Shown here: piece by piece, positions 8,488 through 18,943 of the stretch
Numbering within the stretch: the first letter of the stretch is position 1
Layout of the letters: each line of letters starts with the position of its first letter
Source: Halomonas sp. HL-93
GTDB lineage: Bacteria; Pseudomonadota; Gammaproteobacteria; Pseudomonadales; Halomonadaceae
Length of the DNA: 64,000 nt
Assembly (NCBI RefSeq): GCF_900086985.1
Contig: NZ_LT593974.1
Span: forward strand, 3,038,001 to 3,102,000
Direction of reading: 5' to 3'
Made by a program: the position numbers and the translations under genes
Notes under the pieces: model-generated
The model's input: the letters and a program-made list of their open reading frames with translations, nothing else
Database searches by the model: none
What the model was told of the DNA's origin: nothing

Positions 8488-9486
8488 TCAAAACTGCCAA
8501 TTGGCTGGAACCCAGGCATAGCCGGTGTCGGTCTTGAGCATTCGGCCAAGCCCCGGGAAGGGAAAGTGGAAGCCGAGTACGGGTAGCCGGTCTGCCGCGG
8601 CCATATCGAAGATCCGGCGGCGGGAGGCCAACGCCTCTTCCTTGTCACGGTCCGGCCCGGGCACCCATGAGTGATCAATATTGACGATGGGATGATAGGC
8701 CAGGTCGGCGGTCAGCAATAGCTGATCATTTCCAGAGTGGACAAGGAAGTTCGCCATGCCGGGGGTGTGGCCCAATGCCGGAAGCGTGGTCAAGCCGGGA
8801 ACGATTTCTGTGCCGGCTTCGTACAATTCGATATCGTTAGCGACCGGCTCAAGGCTCTGGCGGATCGCGGCGGCGAAATTGCGACGAAAATCCTCGGGTA
8901 CCGGCATGTAGGAAAGGTCTGGATCGTTAGCGATGAAAAAGTCCCAATCGGCACGAGGCGCAAACACGGTTGCCCGCGGAAATGCCTTGCCCCCATCGGC
9001 CGTTCGCAGGTTGCCGACATGATCCGGGTGCGTGTGCGAGATAACCACAGTGTCGATATCCTCGGGCCGTAAACCAATAGCGGCCAGATTATCGAAAATG
9101 CGCCCGCCCAGCGGCCCCATGGTCTGCCCGGCGCCGGCTTCGAGAAGAATTCGCCGGCCATTCGTTTCAATAAGAAGTGTGTTGAGATACAGCGTCATGT
9201 GGTCGGTCGGCAGGAAGGCTTGCCTCAGCACCTCCTCCAGTTCTGCCTCAGGCGCATCGCTGGCGTAAACCTGCGGTGGGCCGCCTATCAGCCCGTCGCT
9301 CAACACCGTGGCAGAGATGTCGCCAACGCGAAAACGATAATAGCCGACATTGCCATCCGCATTGATACTCTGGGCCGTGGAAGCCGACTGTGCAAAGGCG
9401 ATGCTGCCGGTCGGCAAGATCATGCCCGCCGTTACCGACGCCGCTGTCAATATCACCTGCCGACGATTCACTGTGATTCCGCTCAT
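8488..9486 (-). CDS. Tat-exported metallo-beta-lactamase-fold hydrolase
   Basis: 332 residues from the ATG at 9486. The first 34 residues form a twin-arginine signal (NRRQVILTAASVTAGMI, ending AFAQSA), so a folded, metal-loaded periplasmic enzyme is expected. The metal site HTHPDH is at residues 151-156, with further ligands in LGHTPGM (about 243) and LLTADLAYHP (about 260). This subgroup includes lactonases and alkyl-sulfatase-like enzymes; the substrate is unknown. It is divergent from the LysR gene at 9660. A longer start at 9543 would place extra residues before the Tat signal. Confidence 0.87.
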   Translation of the reverse strand: MSGITVNRRQVILTAASVTAGMILPTGSIAFAQSASTAQSINADGNVGYYRFRVGDISATVLSDGLIGGPPQVYASDAPEAELEEVLRQAFLPTDHMTLYLNTLLIETNGRRILLEAGAGQTMGPLGGRIFDNLAAIGLRPEDIDTVVISHTHPDHVGNLRTADGGKAFPRATVFAPRADWDFFIANDPDLSYMPVPEDFRRNFAAAIRQSLEPVANDIELYEAGTEIVPGLTTLPALGHTPGMANFLVHSGNDQLLLTADLAYHPIVNIDHSWVPGPDRDKEEALASRRRIFDMAAADRLPVLGFHFPFPGLGRMLKTDTGYAWVPANWQF

Positions 9487-9659
9487 GTTGTTCACCCCGT
9501 TCGAGTCTCTGGTTGCAGGAGTCGTACTTGGTTTCAGCGCCATGCAAGACCAGGGATAGCTAAAACCGAGTCCTTGCGACGCGCTTTTAAAGGATGACCC
9601 AGAACGGGCTTGCAGATAAGCTAACCAAAACGGATCAGCTTATTAAGCAGGGCTTTGCA

Positions 9660-10556
9660 ATGCGCCAACTACGCCTTGATAGCTTAGAGATATTTGAAGA
9701 TGTGGTGCGCTGCGGTGGCTTTAGAGCCGCCGCACTTGGCAGGGGTGTGTCATCGTCCGCTATTAGCCAGTCGATCAGCGCACTTGAGGAAGCGCTGAAC
9801 ATCCGGCTTTTAAACCGAACGACACGCAGCGTCGCGCCCACTGAAGCAGGCGAGCAGCTGCTTGAAAGGCTCAGGCCCGCTCTTCACGATATCAGGACAG
9901 CGATCGACGACCTCAATCAACTGCGAGAACGCCCATCTGGCAGCGTGCGGATCAATGCCCCAGGGCCGGCGGCCGACCACGTGCTGTGCCCGCTGGCCTT
10001 TGAATTCATGAAAATGTATCCCGATATCAACGTTGAGATCGTAAGCGACGCGGCGATCGTCGATATTGTGGAACAGGGCTTCGATGCGGGTGTTCGCTTT
10101 GGTAAGCAGCTCGCTCAGGACATGATCGCCCTGCCCTTGGGCCCCTCCTTGCGCTATGCGATCGTGGCTTCGCCCGATTATCTTCGCGAGCATGGCCGCC
10201 CCGACGCACCGCGCGATCTCTTGCAGCATGACTGTATTCGCCGCCGTTTCCCAGGCGGCACCATGGTGACGTGGACCTTCGAGAAGGACGGTGACGAAGT
10301 CGAGATCACGCCGCAAGGCCGGTTGACGCTGAGTTCAGCACACCAAGAACGCCAGGCAGCGATGGCGGGCTCGGGCATCGCGCATCTGTTTGAGGATTAT
10401 GTCCGCGCCGATCTCGAACAGGGCAACGTGATTGAATTGCTCAGTGACTGGAAGAAGACGCTGCCGAGTTGGTATCTGTATTATCCGAACAGGCGGCATA
10501 CCAGCGCGGCCATGCGGGCCTTTCTCGACTATATCCGCCATAACCGCGGCCCTTAA
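9660..10556 (+). CDS. LysR-family transcriptional regulator
   Basis: 298 residues from the ATG at 9660 ([20 protein letters not shown]), preceded by AGCAGGG. The frame opens at 9594, but there AAAGG abuts the ATG and the family usually starts close to the HTH. Helix-turn-helix: [20 protein letters not shown] with LLNRTTRSV. The effector domain has [19 protein letters not shown] and the FDAGVRFG motif. It is divergent from the Tat-exported MBL hydrolase, its most likely target, and overlaps the 3' end of the convergent acetyltransferase gene by 4 bases. Confidence 0.9.
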   Translation: MRQLRLDSLEIFEDVVRCGGFRAAALGRGVSSSAISQSISALEEALNIRLLNRTTRSVAPTEAGEQLLERLRPALHDIRTAIDDLNQLRERPSGSVRINAPGPAADHVLCPLAFEFMKMYPDINVEIVSDAAIVDIVEQGFDAGVRFGKQLAQDMIALPLGPSLRYAIVASPDYLREHGRPDAPRDLLQHDCIRRRFPGGTMVTWTFEKDGDEVEITPQGRLTLSSAHQERQAAMAGSGIAHLFEDYVRADLEQGNVIELLSDWKKTLPSWYLYYPNRRHTSAAMRAFLDYIRHNRGP

Positions 10557-11110
10557 ACGTCGATCGTTTTAATAACCTTGGCGGGATTACCGCCTACTAC
10601 AACATTATCAGGCACATCCTTAATAACGACGGCCCCCGACGCTATAACCACGTTATTGCCTACGCTAACGCCTGGGTTAATGATGGCACCGCCGCCAATC
10701 CAGACGTTATTTCCAAACCTAATCGGCTTTGCGTACTCTTTACCCGTATTACGCTCATGCGGATCAAGGGGATGGGTGGCCGTATAAATCTGCACATTGG
10801 GCCCCAGCATACAGTTATCGCCAAAGCGGATTTCACAAACATCCAGCAGCGTGCAGTCGAAGTTGGCAAAGAAGTTTTCACCGACATGAATATTATATCC
10901 ATAGTCCAGGCGAATATTTGGCTCTACATAAAGACACTTCCCCGTAGAGCCAAATAAATCTTTTAACGCTTTCAAGCGCTGAGCGTCGGTTTCCAGCACT
11001 TGATTGTATTGCCTCACTTTGCGTCTTGTTTCTTCATGCTCTTTTCGCAATACCGGATCAGCAGGATTGTAGAGCTCTCCTGCCAGCATCTTGTCTTTTT
11101 CTGATCGCAT
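10553..11110 (-). CDS. Maa/NodL-type sugar O-acetyltransferase
   Basis: 185 residues from the ATG at 11110 with AAGGAAGG upstream, the usual length for maltose/galactoside acetyltransferases. The N-terminal part is the Mac domain ([20 protein letters not shown]). The rest is a left-handed beta-helix of hexapeptide repeats; the catalytic histidine is in [17 protein letters not shown] and the acetyl-CoA loop in [15 protein letters not shown]. It uses acetyl-CoA to acetylate sugars, probably for detoxification. Immediately downstream of the RND permease on the same strand, possibly co-transcribed with it. Confidence 0.9.
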   Translation of the reverse strand: MRSEKDKMLAGELYNPADPVLRKEHEETRRKVRQYNQVLETDAQRLKALKDLFGSTGKCLYVEPNIRLDYGYNIHVGENFFANFDCTLLDVCEIRFGDNCMLGPNVQIYTATHPLDPHERNTGKEYAKPIRFGNNVWIGGGAIINPGVSVGNNVVIASGAVVIKDVPDNVVVGGNPAKVIKTIDV

Positions 11111-11138
11111 TAGTTGCCTTCCTTGACAGAACCCCAGG

Positions 11139-14100
11139 TTATTCAAGCCCAGCCGTTTTTGTCTCGCTCCGGTTCGGCGTCAAGCGTCGCAGCCCGCTCA
11201 CAATATCATCGACGCTACTGTAGACAACCGGAATCACCAGCAGGCTTAAAAGCGTCGAGGTGATCAACCCGCCAATGACCACAAAGGCCATGGGGGCCCG
11301 GAAGCTGGGATCGCCCGCCCACCCCAAGGCGATCGGCATCATGCCCGCCCCCATGGCGATCGTCGTCATCACGATGGGCCGGACACGCTTCTTGCAGGCA
11401 TCAAGAGTAGCGTCCAAGCGTTCTAACCCATGCGCCCGACGGGCGATGATGATGTAGTCCACCAGCAGGATCGAGTTCTTGGTGGCAATCCCCATCAGCA
11501 TAATCAATCCGATCATGGCAGGCAGCGACACGGGCGTCTGCGTGAGGAACAACGCCAGGAAAGCCCCGGGGATGGAGAGTACCAGTGCCACCAGAATGGT
11601 GATCGGCTGCATGAAATCCTTGAGCAGCAGCACCAGCACCATATAGATACACAACACGCCGGTCAGCATGGCAATCCCGAAGCTTGAGGCAAGCTCCTCC
11701 ATTTCCTCTGCATCGCCTTCTGCTGCCTGAAACACGCCGCGCGGCAACTGACGTAAACTGGGCAGTGCCTGCACGGCCTGTTCGATTTCTCCCAAAGGCT
11801 GCCCTTGCAGGCTTACCTCGAAATTGACGTTGCGCAGACGATTATGCCGGGTGATTTCCGAAGGGCCACTGCTCCACTCAAAAGAGGCCACGCTCTCGAG
11901 TGGCACCATCCCATTAGCACCCGGGACAGGCAGTCGTTTAAGGGTCGCCATATCCTCCCGAGCCGCATCCGCCAGTCGGATCATCACTGGCACTTGGCGT
12001 GAGCTTAGGTTCAGCTTAGGCAGATCCTCGTCGTCATCTCCCACGGTCGCGATGCGCAGCGTATCGGCAATAGCTTGTGCAGAGACCCCAAGGTCGGCGG
12101 CGCGAGCAAAATCAGGGCGTACAATAAGTTCAGGCCTAACAAGGCTGGCCGTCGAACTCACCGCGCCGATGCCGGGAATGGAACGCATCTCCCGCTCGAC
12201 TTGGCGGGCATGCTGTTCAAGTACCCGGCTATCCTCACCGGCGAGGACTAACTCATAGCCATCCCCCTCGTCGCCTACGCGAGTTCGCACGCCGGGAAGC
12301 GTGGCGAGTGCAGCGCGCAACTGCTGCTCTATGTCTTGCTGCGTAACGCCCGAGCGGGTTGCGCGATCCGCCAAACCAACGGTCAGCTCAACCGAGGTCA
12401 CACCGCTGTCACTGCTGCCGGAGTCCTCACCGACGGCCGCGAAGACGCTGACGACATGGCGTTGCGTCACCAGTCGTGAGCGTGCCTGCTCGGCAAGCGC
12501 CTCCGCTTCAGACAAGGTACTGCCGGGCGGCAAGGTGAGCGTTGCCTGCGTTTGGGAATTATCATCCGGGGGTATGAAGGTACCCGGCAGGGTCGAGGCC
12601 AGCCAGATACCTCCTGCAAAGCAGGCCGTCGCCGCGATAATCGTTGTCTTACGGTGGTGCAGGCACCCGTTAGCAACAATCAAGTAGTAGCTAATCCACG
12701 CTGGATCGCGCGGGGGATGCTGGGGTTTACGTAGAAGATACGCAGCCAGCATGGGCGTCAGCAGGCGCGCCACCAACAGCGAAAACAGCACCGCTACCGA
12801 GGCCGTCCAACCGAACTGAACGAAGAATTTCCCGACGGTGCCGCTCATGAAGGCCGTGGGCAGAAAAACGGCAATCAACGTGAAGGTCGTGGCAACCACG
12901 GCCAAGCCGATTTCTGCCGCCGCATCCATGGCGGCCCGGCGCGGGGGCTTGCCCATTAGCAGATGCCGCTCGATATTCTCAATCTCGACGATGGCATCGT
13001 CCACCAGCACCCCGATCACCAGCGAGAGCGCCAGCAACGTCACCACATTGAGTGAGAAGCCCATCAGCTGCATGAAAGCGAAGGTGGGGATGATCGACAG
13101 CGGAAGCGTAACCGCCGCAATCAGTGTGGCACGCCAATTGCGCAGGAAGCAGAACACCACCACCACCGCCAGCGCCATGCCCTCGAATAACATCTGCATG
13201 GAGCCCTGGTAGTTCTCCACCACCTCCCCAACGAAATTGAAGGCTTCTTCGATCTCTATATGGGGATATTGCGCCTGCAATTCCGCGAGCGCAGACTGCA
13301 CGCCCTCGGCCACATCCACCTCGCCGTATCCCTCGGCACGGGTCATCTCGAAGCCGACCACGGGCGCCCCATCCATCAATGCAATCGAACGCCGCTCGGC
13401 CACGGTATCGGTAACCGTCGCCACTTCATCAAGTCGAATGCGCCGACCGTCACTGAGCGCCAGCTCCATCGTCGCAAGCTCGGCGGCGGATTCAGCATTG
13501 GCGATGATGCGCACGGCCTGTTCGGCGCCGCCGACATCCACACGGCCACCGGGCGCCTCCAACTGCGCTTGGCGCAGCTGGCGGGAGATATCCAGCGCTG
13601 TCGTGTTTAACGCCAGCAGGCGATCCGGATCCAATGCCACGCGGACTTCGCGATCGACCCCACCGATGCGCCGAACCGAACCAACACCGGGCACCGCCAA
13701 GACGGCCTTGGTCATTTTGTCATCGACGAACCAGGAGATGGCCTCATCGTCTAGATCGGAGGAAGTCACCGTGTAGCGTACAATCGGCTCACTGGAAAAC
13801 TCACCCTTCTGAATCACTGGATCACGCAGGTCGGCGGGTAGATCCGAGCGGATGCGAGCAACAGCGTCGCGCACATCATCAATAGCCTCTTGCACGGACT
13901 TTTCCAGCCGGAATTCGATAGCGATATCGGCATTACCATCCGTCAGCGTTGTAGAGATATTTTTGACGCCGGAGACGGTAGCGATGGAGTCCTCGATCTT
14001 GCGAGCAACCTCGTTCTCCATTAAGGCGGGGGCCGCACCGGGCAACGAGGCGGAGACCTCCACGAGGGGCAGCTGTACATCCGGCAAGTCCTGAATAAAC

Positions 14101-14201
14101 AAGCCTCGGAAGGAGATGAGCCCCCAGAAGGTCAATAGAATAAAGAGCAGGATCACCGGAATAGGATTGCGAATCGCCCAGGATGAGGCATTAAGCGTCA
14201 T
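11139..14201 (-). CDS. RND-family efflux permease
   Basis: 1020 residues, inner-membrane proton-driven pump subunit. The N-terminus is [20 protein letters not shown] after a short cytoplasmic stretch. Two large periplasmic domains, each followed by a transmembrane bundle, are visible; TM4-like segments include [19 protein letters not shown] near residue 397 with the paired aspartates of the proton relay. The second half has [18 protein letters not shown]. The adaptor gene ends inside its start (ATGA, 4-base overlap), so the pair is one operon. No outer-membrane factor gene is adjacent; a shared TolC/OMF elsewhere, or the one at 28805, would be needed. Confidence 0.93.
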   Translation of the reverse strand: MTLNASSWAIRNPIPVILLFILLTFWGLISFRGLFIQDLPDVQLPLVEVSASLPGAAPALMENEVARKIEDSIATVSGVKNISTTLTDGNADIAIEFRLEKSVQEAIDDVRDAVARIRSDLPADLRDPVIQKGEFSSEPIVRYTVTSSDLDDEAISWFVDDKMTKAVLAVPGVGSVRRIGGVDREVRVALDPDRLLALNTTALDISRQLRQAQLEAPGGRVDVGGAEQAVRIIANAESAAELATMELALSDGRRIRLDEVATVTDTVAERRSIALMDGAPVVGFEMTRAEGYGEVDVAEGVQSALAELQAQYPHIEIEEAFNFVGEVVENYQGSMQMLFEGMALAVVVVFCFLRNWRATLIAAVTLPLSIIPTFAFMQLMGFSLNVVTLLALSLVIGVLVDDAIVEIENIERHLLMGKPPRRAAMDAAAEIGLAVVATTFTLIAVFLPTAFMSGTVGKFFVQFGWTASVAVLFSLLVARLLTPMLAAYLLRKPQHPPRDPAWISYYLIVANGCLHHRKTTIIAATACFAGGIWLASTLPGTFIPPDDNSQTQATLTLPPGSTLSEAEALAEQARSRLVTQRHVVSVFAAVGEDSGSSDSGVTSVELTVGLADRATRSGVTQQDIEQQLRAALATLPGVRTRVGDEGDGYELVLAGEDSRVLEQHARQVEREMRSIPGIGAVSSTASLVRPELIVRPDFARAADLGVSAQAIADTLRIATVGDDDEDLPKLNLSSRQVPVMIRLADAAREDMATLKRLPVPGANGMVPLESVASFEWSSGPSEITRHNRLRNVNFEVSLQGQPLGEIEQAVQALPSLRQLPRGVFQAAEGDAEEMEELASSFGIAMLTGVLCIYMVLVLLLKDFMQPITILVALVLSIPGAFLALFLTQTPVSLPAMIGLIMLMGIATKNSILLVDYIIIARRAHGLERLDATLDACKKRVRPIVMTTIAMGAGMMPIALGWAGDPSFRAPMAFVVIGGLITSTLLSLLVIPVVYSSVDDIVSGLRRLTPNRSETKTAGLE

Positions 14202-15355
14202 ACCCCCTCCTCCTCAACGTCGGTATCGTTCGTTTGGGGTGAATGAGCCGGCTCTCCTTCAATCACCCGAACCTGGTCACCATTGCCCAGAAAAGCACCG
14301 CCCGAGGCGACCACCTTGGCATCGGGCTCAAGACCGTCGCGAATTTCGATGCGATCATCCGTTTGCTGGCCAAGGGCAACTTTCTGCTCCGTTATCTGGC
14401 CTTCATCGCTGACGCGATGGACATAGCCAAAGCCATCGCGTCGTTGCACCGCAGCTCGGGGTAGCGTCATTACTTGGCGGCTGCCCAGTTCAAACTCTCC
14501 CCGCGCAAACATTCCCGCCCGAGCGACGTCGCTTGCTGGAAGATCGACGTAGACCAGGCCATTTCGGGTAGCGGCATCGACTAGCGGCGCAATTGTGCGC
14601 AAACGCCCGTCGAGTTCGTAGCCACCTGATAGGGTGACTCTGGCAGTCTGACCGGGCCGCAGCTTGTTCAGATCAGAAGCGGCGACTTCGGCCCGCCATT
14701 CCAGCCGACCGTTGCGCGTCAATCGGAACAATTCCTGATCGGCGCCGGTAACAGCGCCTACAGTGGCCGTGCGGGAGGTAATCAAACCGTCGTCTGGGAC
14801 GACCACCTCCGTCTGAGCCAAGCGTATCGCTTGAGCTTCATTCTCTGCTTGTGCAACCTCTAGCCGCGCTCGTGCGGTCAGTTCGGCGGTTTCGTATTGC
14901 TGGATCTGCTGTTCTGAAAGCGACCCGGTGGTTTTCAAACCCCGGCCACGCTGGGCGTTTGCCGTGGCTTCCGCAAGCGTTGCTTCGGCTTCCGCCACGG
15001 CGGCGCGGCTTCTTGCAAGCTCTGCGCGCACCGTCCTGTCGTTATAAACGGCCAGCACCTGCCCTTCTGTGACCTCATCACCCACGTCTACCTTGACGTC
15101 GACCAGCCGCAGGCCGCTTATTTCGCTGCCGACACTGATCTCCTGCCACGCGGCAATATCACCATTGGCTTCAATCGTCGTCGGAAGCGTCTGAGATTTT
15201 AAGGTCGTCACATTGACCGATAGTGAGGGCTGCGCCGTGGGTTCGTCAGTTGTATCGCTTTCTGACGAGACAGCCTGTATACACGCCAGCGCGGCAACGC
15301 TGGCGGTCACGACAAGCATAATGCCGAGATACATTTTTCTGGTCGGAGGTGACAT
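14198..15355 (-). CDS. RND efflux periplasmic adaptor (HlyD/MFP family)
   Basis: 385 residues. The N-terminal hydrophobic segment (MYLGIMLVVTASVAALACIQ) has a cysteine in a possible lipobox (AALAC), so the protein may be a lipoprotein. The lipoyl-like domain (GSEISGLRLVDVKVDVGDEV, then EGQVLAVYNDRTVRAEL), a coiled coil at about 110-175 and the beta-barrel (ASDLNKLRPGQTARVTLSGG) follow in order. It bridges the RND permease to an outer-membrane channel. First gene of the minus-strand operon and divergent from the MipA/two-component operon at 15567. Confidence 0.9.
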   Translation of the reverse strand: MSPPTRKMYLGIMLVVTASVAALACIQAVSSESDTTDEPTAQPSLSVNVTTLKSQTLPTTIEANGDIAAWQEISVGSEISGLRLVDVKVDVGDEVTEGQVLAVYNDRTVRAELARSRAAVAEAEATLAEATANAQRGRGLKTTGSLSEQQIQQYETAELTARARLEVAQAENEAQAIRLAQTEVVVPDDGLITSRTATVGAVTGADQELFRLTRNGRLEWRAEVAASDLNKLRPGQTARVTLSGGYELDGRLRTIAPLVDAATRNGLVYVDLPASDVARAGMFARGEFELGSRQVMTLPRAAVQRRDGFGYVHRVSDEGQITEQKVALGQQTDDRIEIRDGLEPDAKVVASGGAFLGNGDQVRVIEGEPAHSPQTNDTDVEEEGV

Positions 15356-15566
15356 AATTCAGGCCTGTTCCAAATGGTTCAGTTCGTTGATGAAAAACGA
15401 CATCAAGCATTTCTGTTGAACCACTATCGGCCTGTCTTCCTTTCTCATTTCTTACTGAGGTAACTTTTTAAAAAAATTGGGATCAGTAAGAAACCCGTAA
15501 GATAGCGCTCCTGATGATGGCACTTCCATAACGCTCTCACTTACACACAATGCTAGGAGTGCAACC

Positions 15567-16382
15567 ATGAATTCTCATCAGTCGCTATTGCTGAACGGCC
15601 GCCTCACCACTATAAGATTGGCGACAACCGCATTTATCGGTGGTCTTGTTATTGCCTCTCCGTTGGCGTTCGCTGACGAAGAGAATTCAGACGGAACCAC
15701 CTGGGGATTGGGCGTAGGCGCAATAAGCGAGCAGGAACCCTATGCCGGTATCGATCGGGATAACAGCGCCCTTCCCCTACTCCAGGTCGAGAACCGGTAC
15801 TTTAGTCTCTTCGGCCCGGAAATCGAATTCAAACTGCCGAGTCTCATAATCAGCGACTCGCAACAGCTCAATTTCGGTATCGTCGCCGAGTACGATGAAA
15901 GCGGCTACGAAGAAGGCGACGCCCCGATTCTCAACGGCATGAGTGAACGCGAGGGCGGCTTCTGGGCGGGGGCAAAGGTGGAGTGGAAAAGCGATATCGT
16001 TGATGTCGGCGCTGAATGGCTCTCCGACGTCTCCGGCAACAGCGACGGGCAGCGCTTCGATCTTGGCCTGGAGAGAACGTGGGAATTCGGCGAACATGTA
16101 ATGCTAACCCCACATTTGGGGGCGTCCTGGCAGGACGACAAGAACGTCGATTACTATTTCGGCGTTCGCGATAATGAGGTTCGCTTCGATCGCCCTGCCT
16201 ATTCAGGGGAATCGGCTATCAATATCGAGGCGGGGGTGCGCGGCGTGTACCAGTTTGACGAGCATCACTCTGTGCTAATAGGTGTTGAGGTCACAAGTCT
16301 GGCGGACGAAATCAAAGATAGTCCGCTGGTGGATCGTTCGACCCAAAATGCCGTATTAGCTGGCTATCTTTATACATTCTGA
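15567..16382 (+). CDS. MipA/OmpV-family outer-membrane protein
   Basis: 271 residues with a signal peptide (GGLVIASPLAFADEEN, cleavage near residue 36) and a C-terminal phenylalanine (AGYLYTF), typical of an outer-membrane beta barrel. MipA-family marks: TWGLGVGAISEQEPYAGIDR near residue 46 and the LTPHLGASWQDDKNVDYYFG stretch near 180. In E. coli MipA scaffolds murein enzymes, and MipA-like genes often respond to polymyxin or metals. Its stop overlaps the start of the response-regulator gene by one base, so the regulators and this target are in one operon. Confidence 0.9.
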   Translation: MNSHQSLLLNGRLTTIRLATTAFIGGLVIASPLAFADEENSDGTTWGLGVGAISEQEPYAGIDRDNSALPLLQVENRYFSLFGPEIEFKLPSLIISDSQQLNFGIVAEYDESGYEEGDAPILNGMSEREGGFWAGAKVEWKSDIVDVGAEWLSDVSGNSDGQRFDLGLERTWEFGEHVMLTPHLGASWQDDKNVDYYFGVRDNEVRFDRPAYSGESAINIEAGVRGVYQFDEHHSVLIGVEVTSLADEIKDSPLVDRSTQNAVLAGYLYTF

Positions 16383-17068
16383 TGAGCCGCATACTGCTGA
16401 TCGAGGACCACGACCGGCTGGCTCATTTAATGTGCAATGGGTTGGTAGCCGCTGGTATCGCCGTTGATATGGTCGACCGCATCGATTCGGCTTGGGTAGC
16501 TATCCAGCAGATGCCCTATCAGGCGCTGGTGCTTGATCGTGGCTTGCCAGATGGGGACGGACTGCTATTGCTGAAGAAGCTGCGCAACGCGGGGCTCAGC
16601 GTTCCCTGCCTGGTGTTGACGGCCCGCGATGCGCTGCATGACCGGCTAGAAGGTCTTGAATCCGGTGCCGATGACTACCTGCCCAAGCCATTTGCCATGG
16701 ACGAGATGGTGGCACGGGTTAAGGCCTTGCTACGCCGCCCGGTGGAGTTCCACCCCATCGATACCAGTCATGGCGACCTGAGACTGCATACGGAAAGCGG
16801 CGTTCTGTTCAGCGGTAACGAGAGTATTACCCTTGCCTCGGCGGAGCTGCACATTATGCAGTTGTTGTTATACAAGCACGATGAGGTGGTCCGGCGCAGT
16901 GCGCTGGAAGCGGCGGCCTGGGGGTTAAGCGAGGCAGTGACGCCGAATGCCCTGGATGTGGCGCTGCACCGCTTACGCCGCAAGCTGCTTGCCATCGGTT
17001 CGCGCCAGCGAATCGCCAACGTCAGAGGGATGGGGTATGCGCTTCGTCAAGCGGATGACGCTAAATAG
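16382..17068 (+). CDS. OmpR-family response regulator
   Basis: 228 residues. Receiver domain: acidic pocket in LLIEDHDRL, phospho-acceptor aspartate in QALVLDRGLPDGDG (about residue 51), threonine in CLVLTARD and lysine in YLPKPF. The C-terminal winged helix ends HRLRRKLLAIGSRQRI and VRGMGYALR. It belongs to the QseB/PmrA/TctD-like branch. The start overlaps the mipA-like stop (TGATG-type) and the kinase start lies inside its 3' end. With the divergent RND pump this suggests an envelope-stress circuit. Confidence 0.93.
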   Translation: MSRILLIEDHDRLAHLMCNGLVAAGIAVDMVDRIDSAWVAIQQMPYQALVLDRGLPDGDGLLLLKKLRNAGLSVPCLVLTARDALHDRLEGLESGADDYLPKPFAMDEMVARVKALLRRPVEFHPIDTSHGDLRLHTESGVLFSGNESITLASAELHIMQLLLYKHDEVVRRSALEAAAWGLSEAVTPNALDVALHRLRRKLLAIGSRQRIANVRGMGYALRQADDAK

Positions 17069-18440
17069 CCTGAGGCTGAAAGTGCTGCTGGCCTATTTGG
17101 CGGGTATGGTGCTGAGTATCACACTGCTGGTAATTGCCGCAGCTGTGATGCTTCAGAGTGATCTACTGCCTCGTATGGATCTGGCCGACGCGGCCGAGGG
17201 GATGGCGAACAATATCGAGTTCGACAGTCGTGGCCGGCCCGTCGGTTTCGACGCCAGCATGAACGACCGCGCTTGGCTATACGAAGGCCCACAACGCGAG
17301 ACGGCGTACCGAATTCTGGATGATGCCGGGAACGTAGCGGTGGCCTCGAGTGCCGGAGAAGCTTTCTGGCCAGCCGACGGCGAGGTTCTACGTTTGGCGC
17401 GTGGCACCTTTTCCTTTGAGTATGATGACAGAACTTTCTACGGTGCCACGGAGCCCTTTGAGCATGGTGGAAGAACGTGGTATCTGCAGTTCGTCGCCAG
17501 TTCAAGATTCGTTGATGTTCTCTATCTCGTAGCCTTTCCACTGGTGGTAGCGGGCGTACTGGTGTTTGGCTTTGTCATGTTCGTTGCCTTCGGTCTATGC
17601 GCCTACATTACCTTGCGCTTAACCCTCAAGCCGCTGCGCGATGTTTCCAAATCGGCGGCGGCTATCTCGCCGCACTCTATCGATGCCCGGCTCGATACGG
17701 AAGCGGTACCTGTGGAAATTGCGCCCCTGGTGGATAGTTTCAATCACGCCCTGGCGCGCCTTGAGCGGGGTTATCGTCTCCAGCAGGAGTTTCTCGCCCA
17801 TGCAGCGCACGAGTTAAAAACACCACTGGCCTTGATTCGTGCACAGATTGAATTGATCGCGGATGGTAAGAATGATCGCGAGGCGCTATTGAGCGATGTC
17901 GAGTACATGACGCGGCAGGTGCAACAACTGCTACTGCTGGCCGAAGCGAGCGAGGCGCACAACTACCAGTTTAGCGTTGTTCGGATGCAGGACATCGCCC
18001 ACGAAACTTCCACCTACTTGCAACGTATGGCGGAGTCCACCGACGTGCATTTAACCGTTCTCGCCGCTAATGATGGGGTGACATGGAAGGCTGATCGTGG
18101 GGCATGCTTCACCTTGCTCAAAAACTTGCTGGAGAACGCTATCCAGCATGCTCCCAAGCAGAGCCTCGTCAGCATTGAGATCCAGGAAAACAGTATAACC
18201 GTGCGAGACCGGGGGCCTGGCGTCGCGCCAGAACAGCTGCCTCTGCTGTTCTCTCGTTTCTGGCGAGGTGCGCATCGACGCGACCACGGCGCCGGTTTGG
18301 GGCTGGCGATCTGCCAGGAGATTGCCATGGCGCACGGTTGGGAGCTCTCGGCCCACAACGCCCACCCTGGGTTGATTATGGCGCTAAACAGAGAATACGG
18401 GACCAGTGAAAGCGGTAAGCAGGGCATCGCACGCAATTGA
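17037..18440 (+). CDS. Two-component sensor histidine kinase
   Basis: 467 residues with the start at ATG 17037 (MRFVKRMTLNSLRLKVLLAY), overlapping the regulator by 32 bases; the frame is open further upstream. It has two transmembrane helices (about 13-38 and 160-190) around a periplasmic sensor domain, then a HAMP linker. The phospho-accepting histidine is in LAHAAHELKTPLALIRAQIE, the N box in LKNLLENAIQHAP, and the ATP lid in DHGAGLGLAICQEIA. It pairs with the response regulator just upstream. The stimulus is unknown. Confidence 0.92.
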   Translation: MRFVKRMTLNSLRLKVLLAYLAGMVLSITLLVIAAAVMLQSDLLPRMDLADAAEGMANNIEFDSRGRPVGFDASMNDRAWLYEGPQRETAYRILDDAGNVAVASSAGEAFWPADGEVLRLARGTFSFEYDDRTFYGATEPFEHGGRTWYLQFVASSRFVDVLYLVAFPLVVAGVLVFGFVMFVAFGLCAYITLRLTLKPLRDVSKSAAAISPHSIDARLDTEAVPVEIAPLVDSFNHALARLERGYRLQQEFLAHAAHELKTPLALIRAQIELIADGKNDREALLSDVEYMTRQVQQLLLLAEASEAHNYQFSVVRMQDIAHETSTYLQRMAESTDVHLTVLAANDGVTWKADRGACFTLLKNLLENAIQHAPKQSLVSIEIQENSITVRDRGPGVAPEQLPLLFSRFWRGAHRRDHGAGLGLAICQEIAMAHGWELSAHNAHPGLIMALNREYGTSESGKQGIARN

Positions 18441-18482
18441 TCAAGGGATCGTCATAACCAAACGTTTACCAACGAGGTGGTC

Positions 18483-18908
18483 ATGCAAATTTTAAGACGT
18501 AAGCCCCTAAACCCGTCTAATCTGCCCGATACCCTGGCCGAAGGCCATAGCCAAGCCGTGTTGGTACAGGGAGGCAACTGGGTGCTGATGTCCAGCCAAG
18601 TGGGGGTGGATTCGTCGGGCGAGCTGGCGGGTCCCGAGCTTGCCGAGCAGACCGATGCGGCGCTGGACAATGTTGAACAGTTGCTAACAGGCCTCGGTGG
18701 CGATCTTTCGCGAGTGGTAATGTTGAGAATTTACCTGGCCGAATCCGCGCGTTACGACCAGCACGTGGTGATGGAAGCGTTGAAGCACCGCTTCCCCGTC
18801 GCGCCGCCGGCGGCTACTTGGCTGATTGTGTACGGCCTTGCCGAGCCGGAATGGCTGGTTGCCTTCGAGGCCGAGGCGGTACTGCCAGCATTCACCGAGA
18901 ATGGCTAA
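18483..18908 (+). CDS. RidA-family (YjgF/YER057c) protein
   Basis: 141 residues from the ATG at 18483 (GAGG nearby); an upstream in-frame GTG at 18477 is less likely. Family features: GHSQAVLVQGGNWVLMSSQV near residue 21, EQTDAALDNVEQLLTGLGGD near 54 and ATWLIVYGLAEPEWLVAFEA near the end. The arginine needed for imine deamination in classical RidA is absent from its usual site, so activity is uncertain. It is 42 bp downstream of the kinase gene and convergent with a LysR gene. Confidence 0.83.
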   Translation: MQILRRKPLNPSNLPDTLAEGHSQAVLVQGGNWVLMSSQVGVDSSGELAGPELAEQTDAALDNVEQLLTGLGGDLSRVVMLRIYLAESARYDQHVVMEALKHRFPVAPPAATWLIVYGLAEPEWLVAFEAEAVLPAFTENG

Positions 18909-18943
18909 GCGCTTATCACGTCACGACCATGCGCAAACGCACA

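Noticed and set aside
13237..13776. 179-codon plus-strand frame opposite the first RND permease
   Set aside because: Serine/threonine-rich antisense shadow with no family features.
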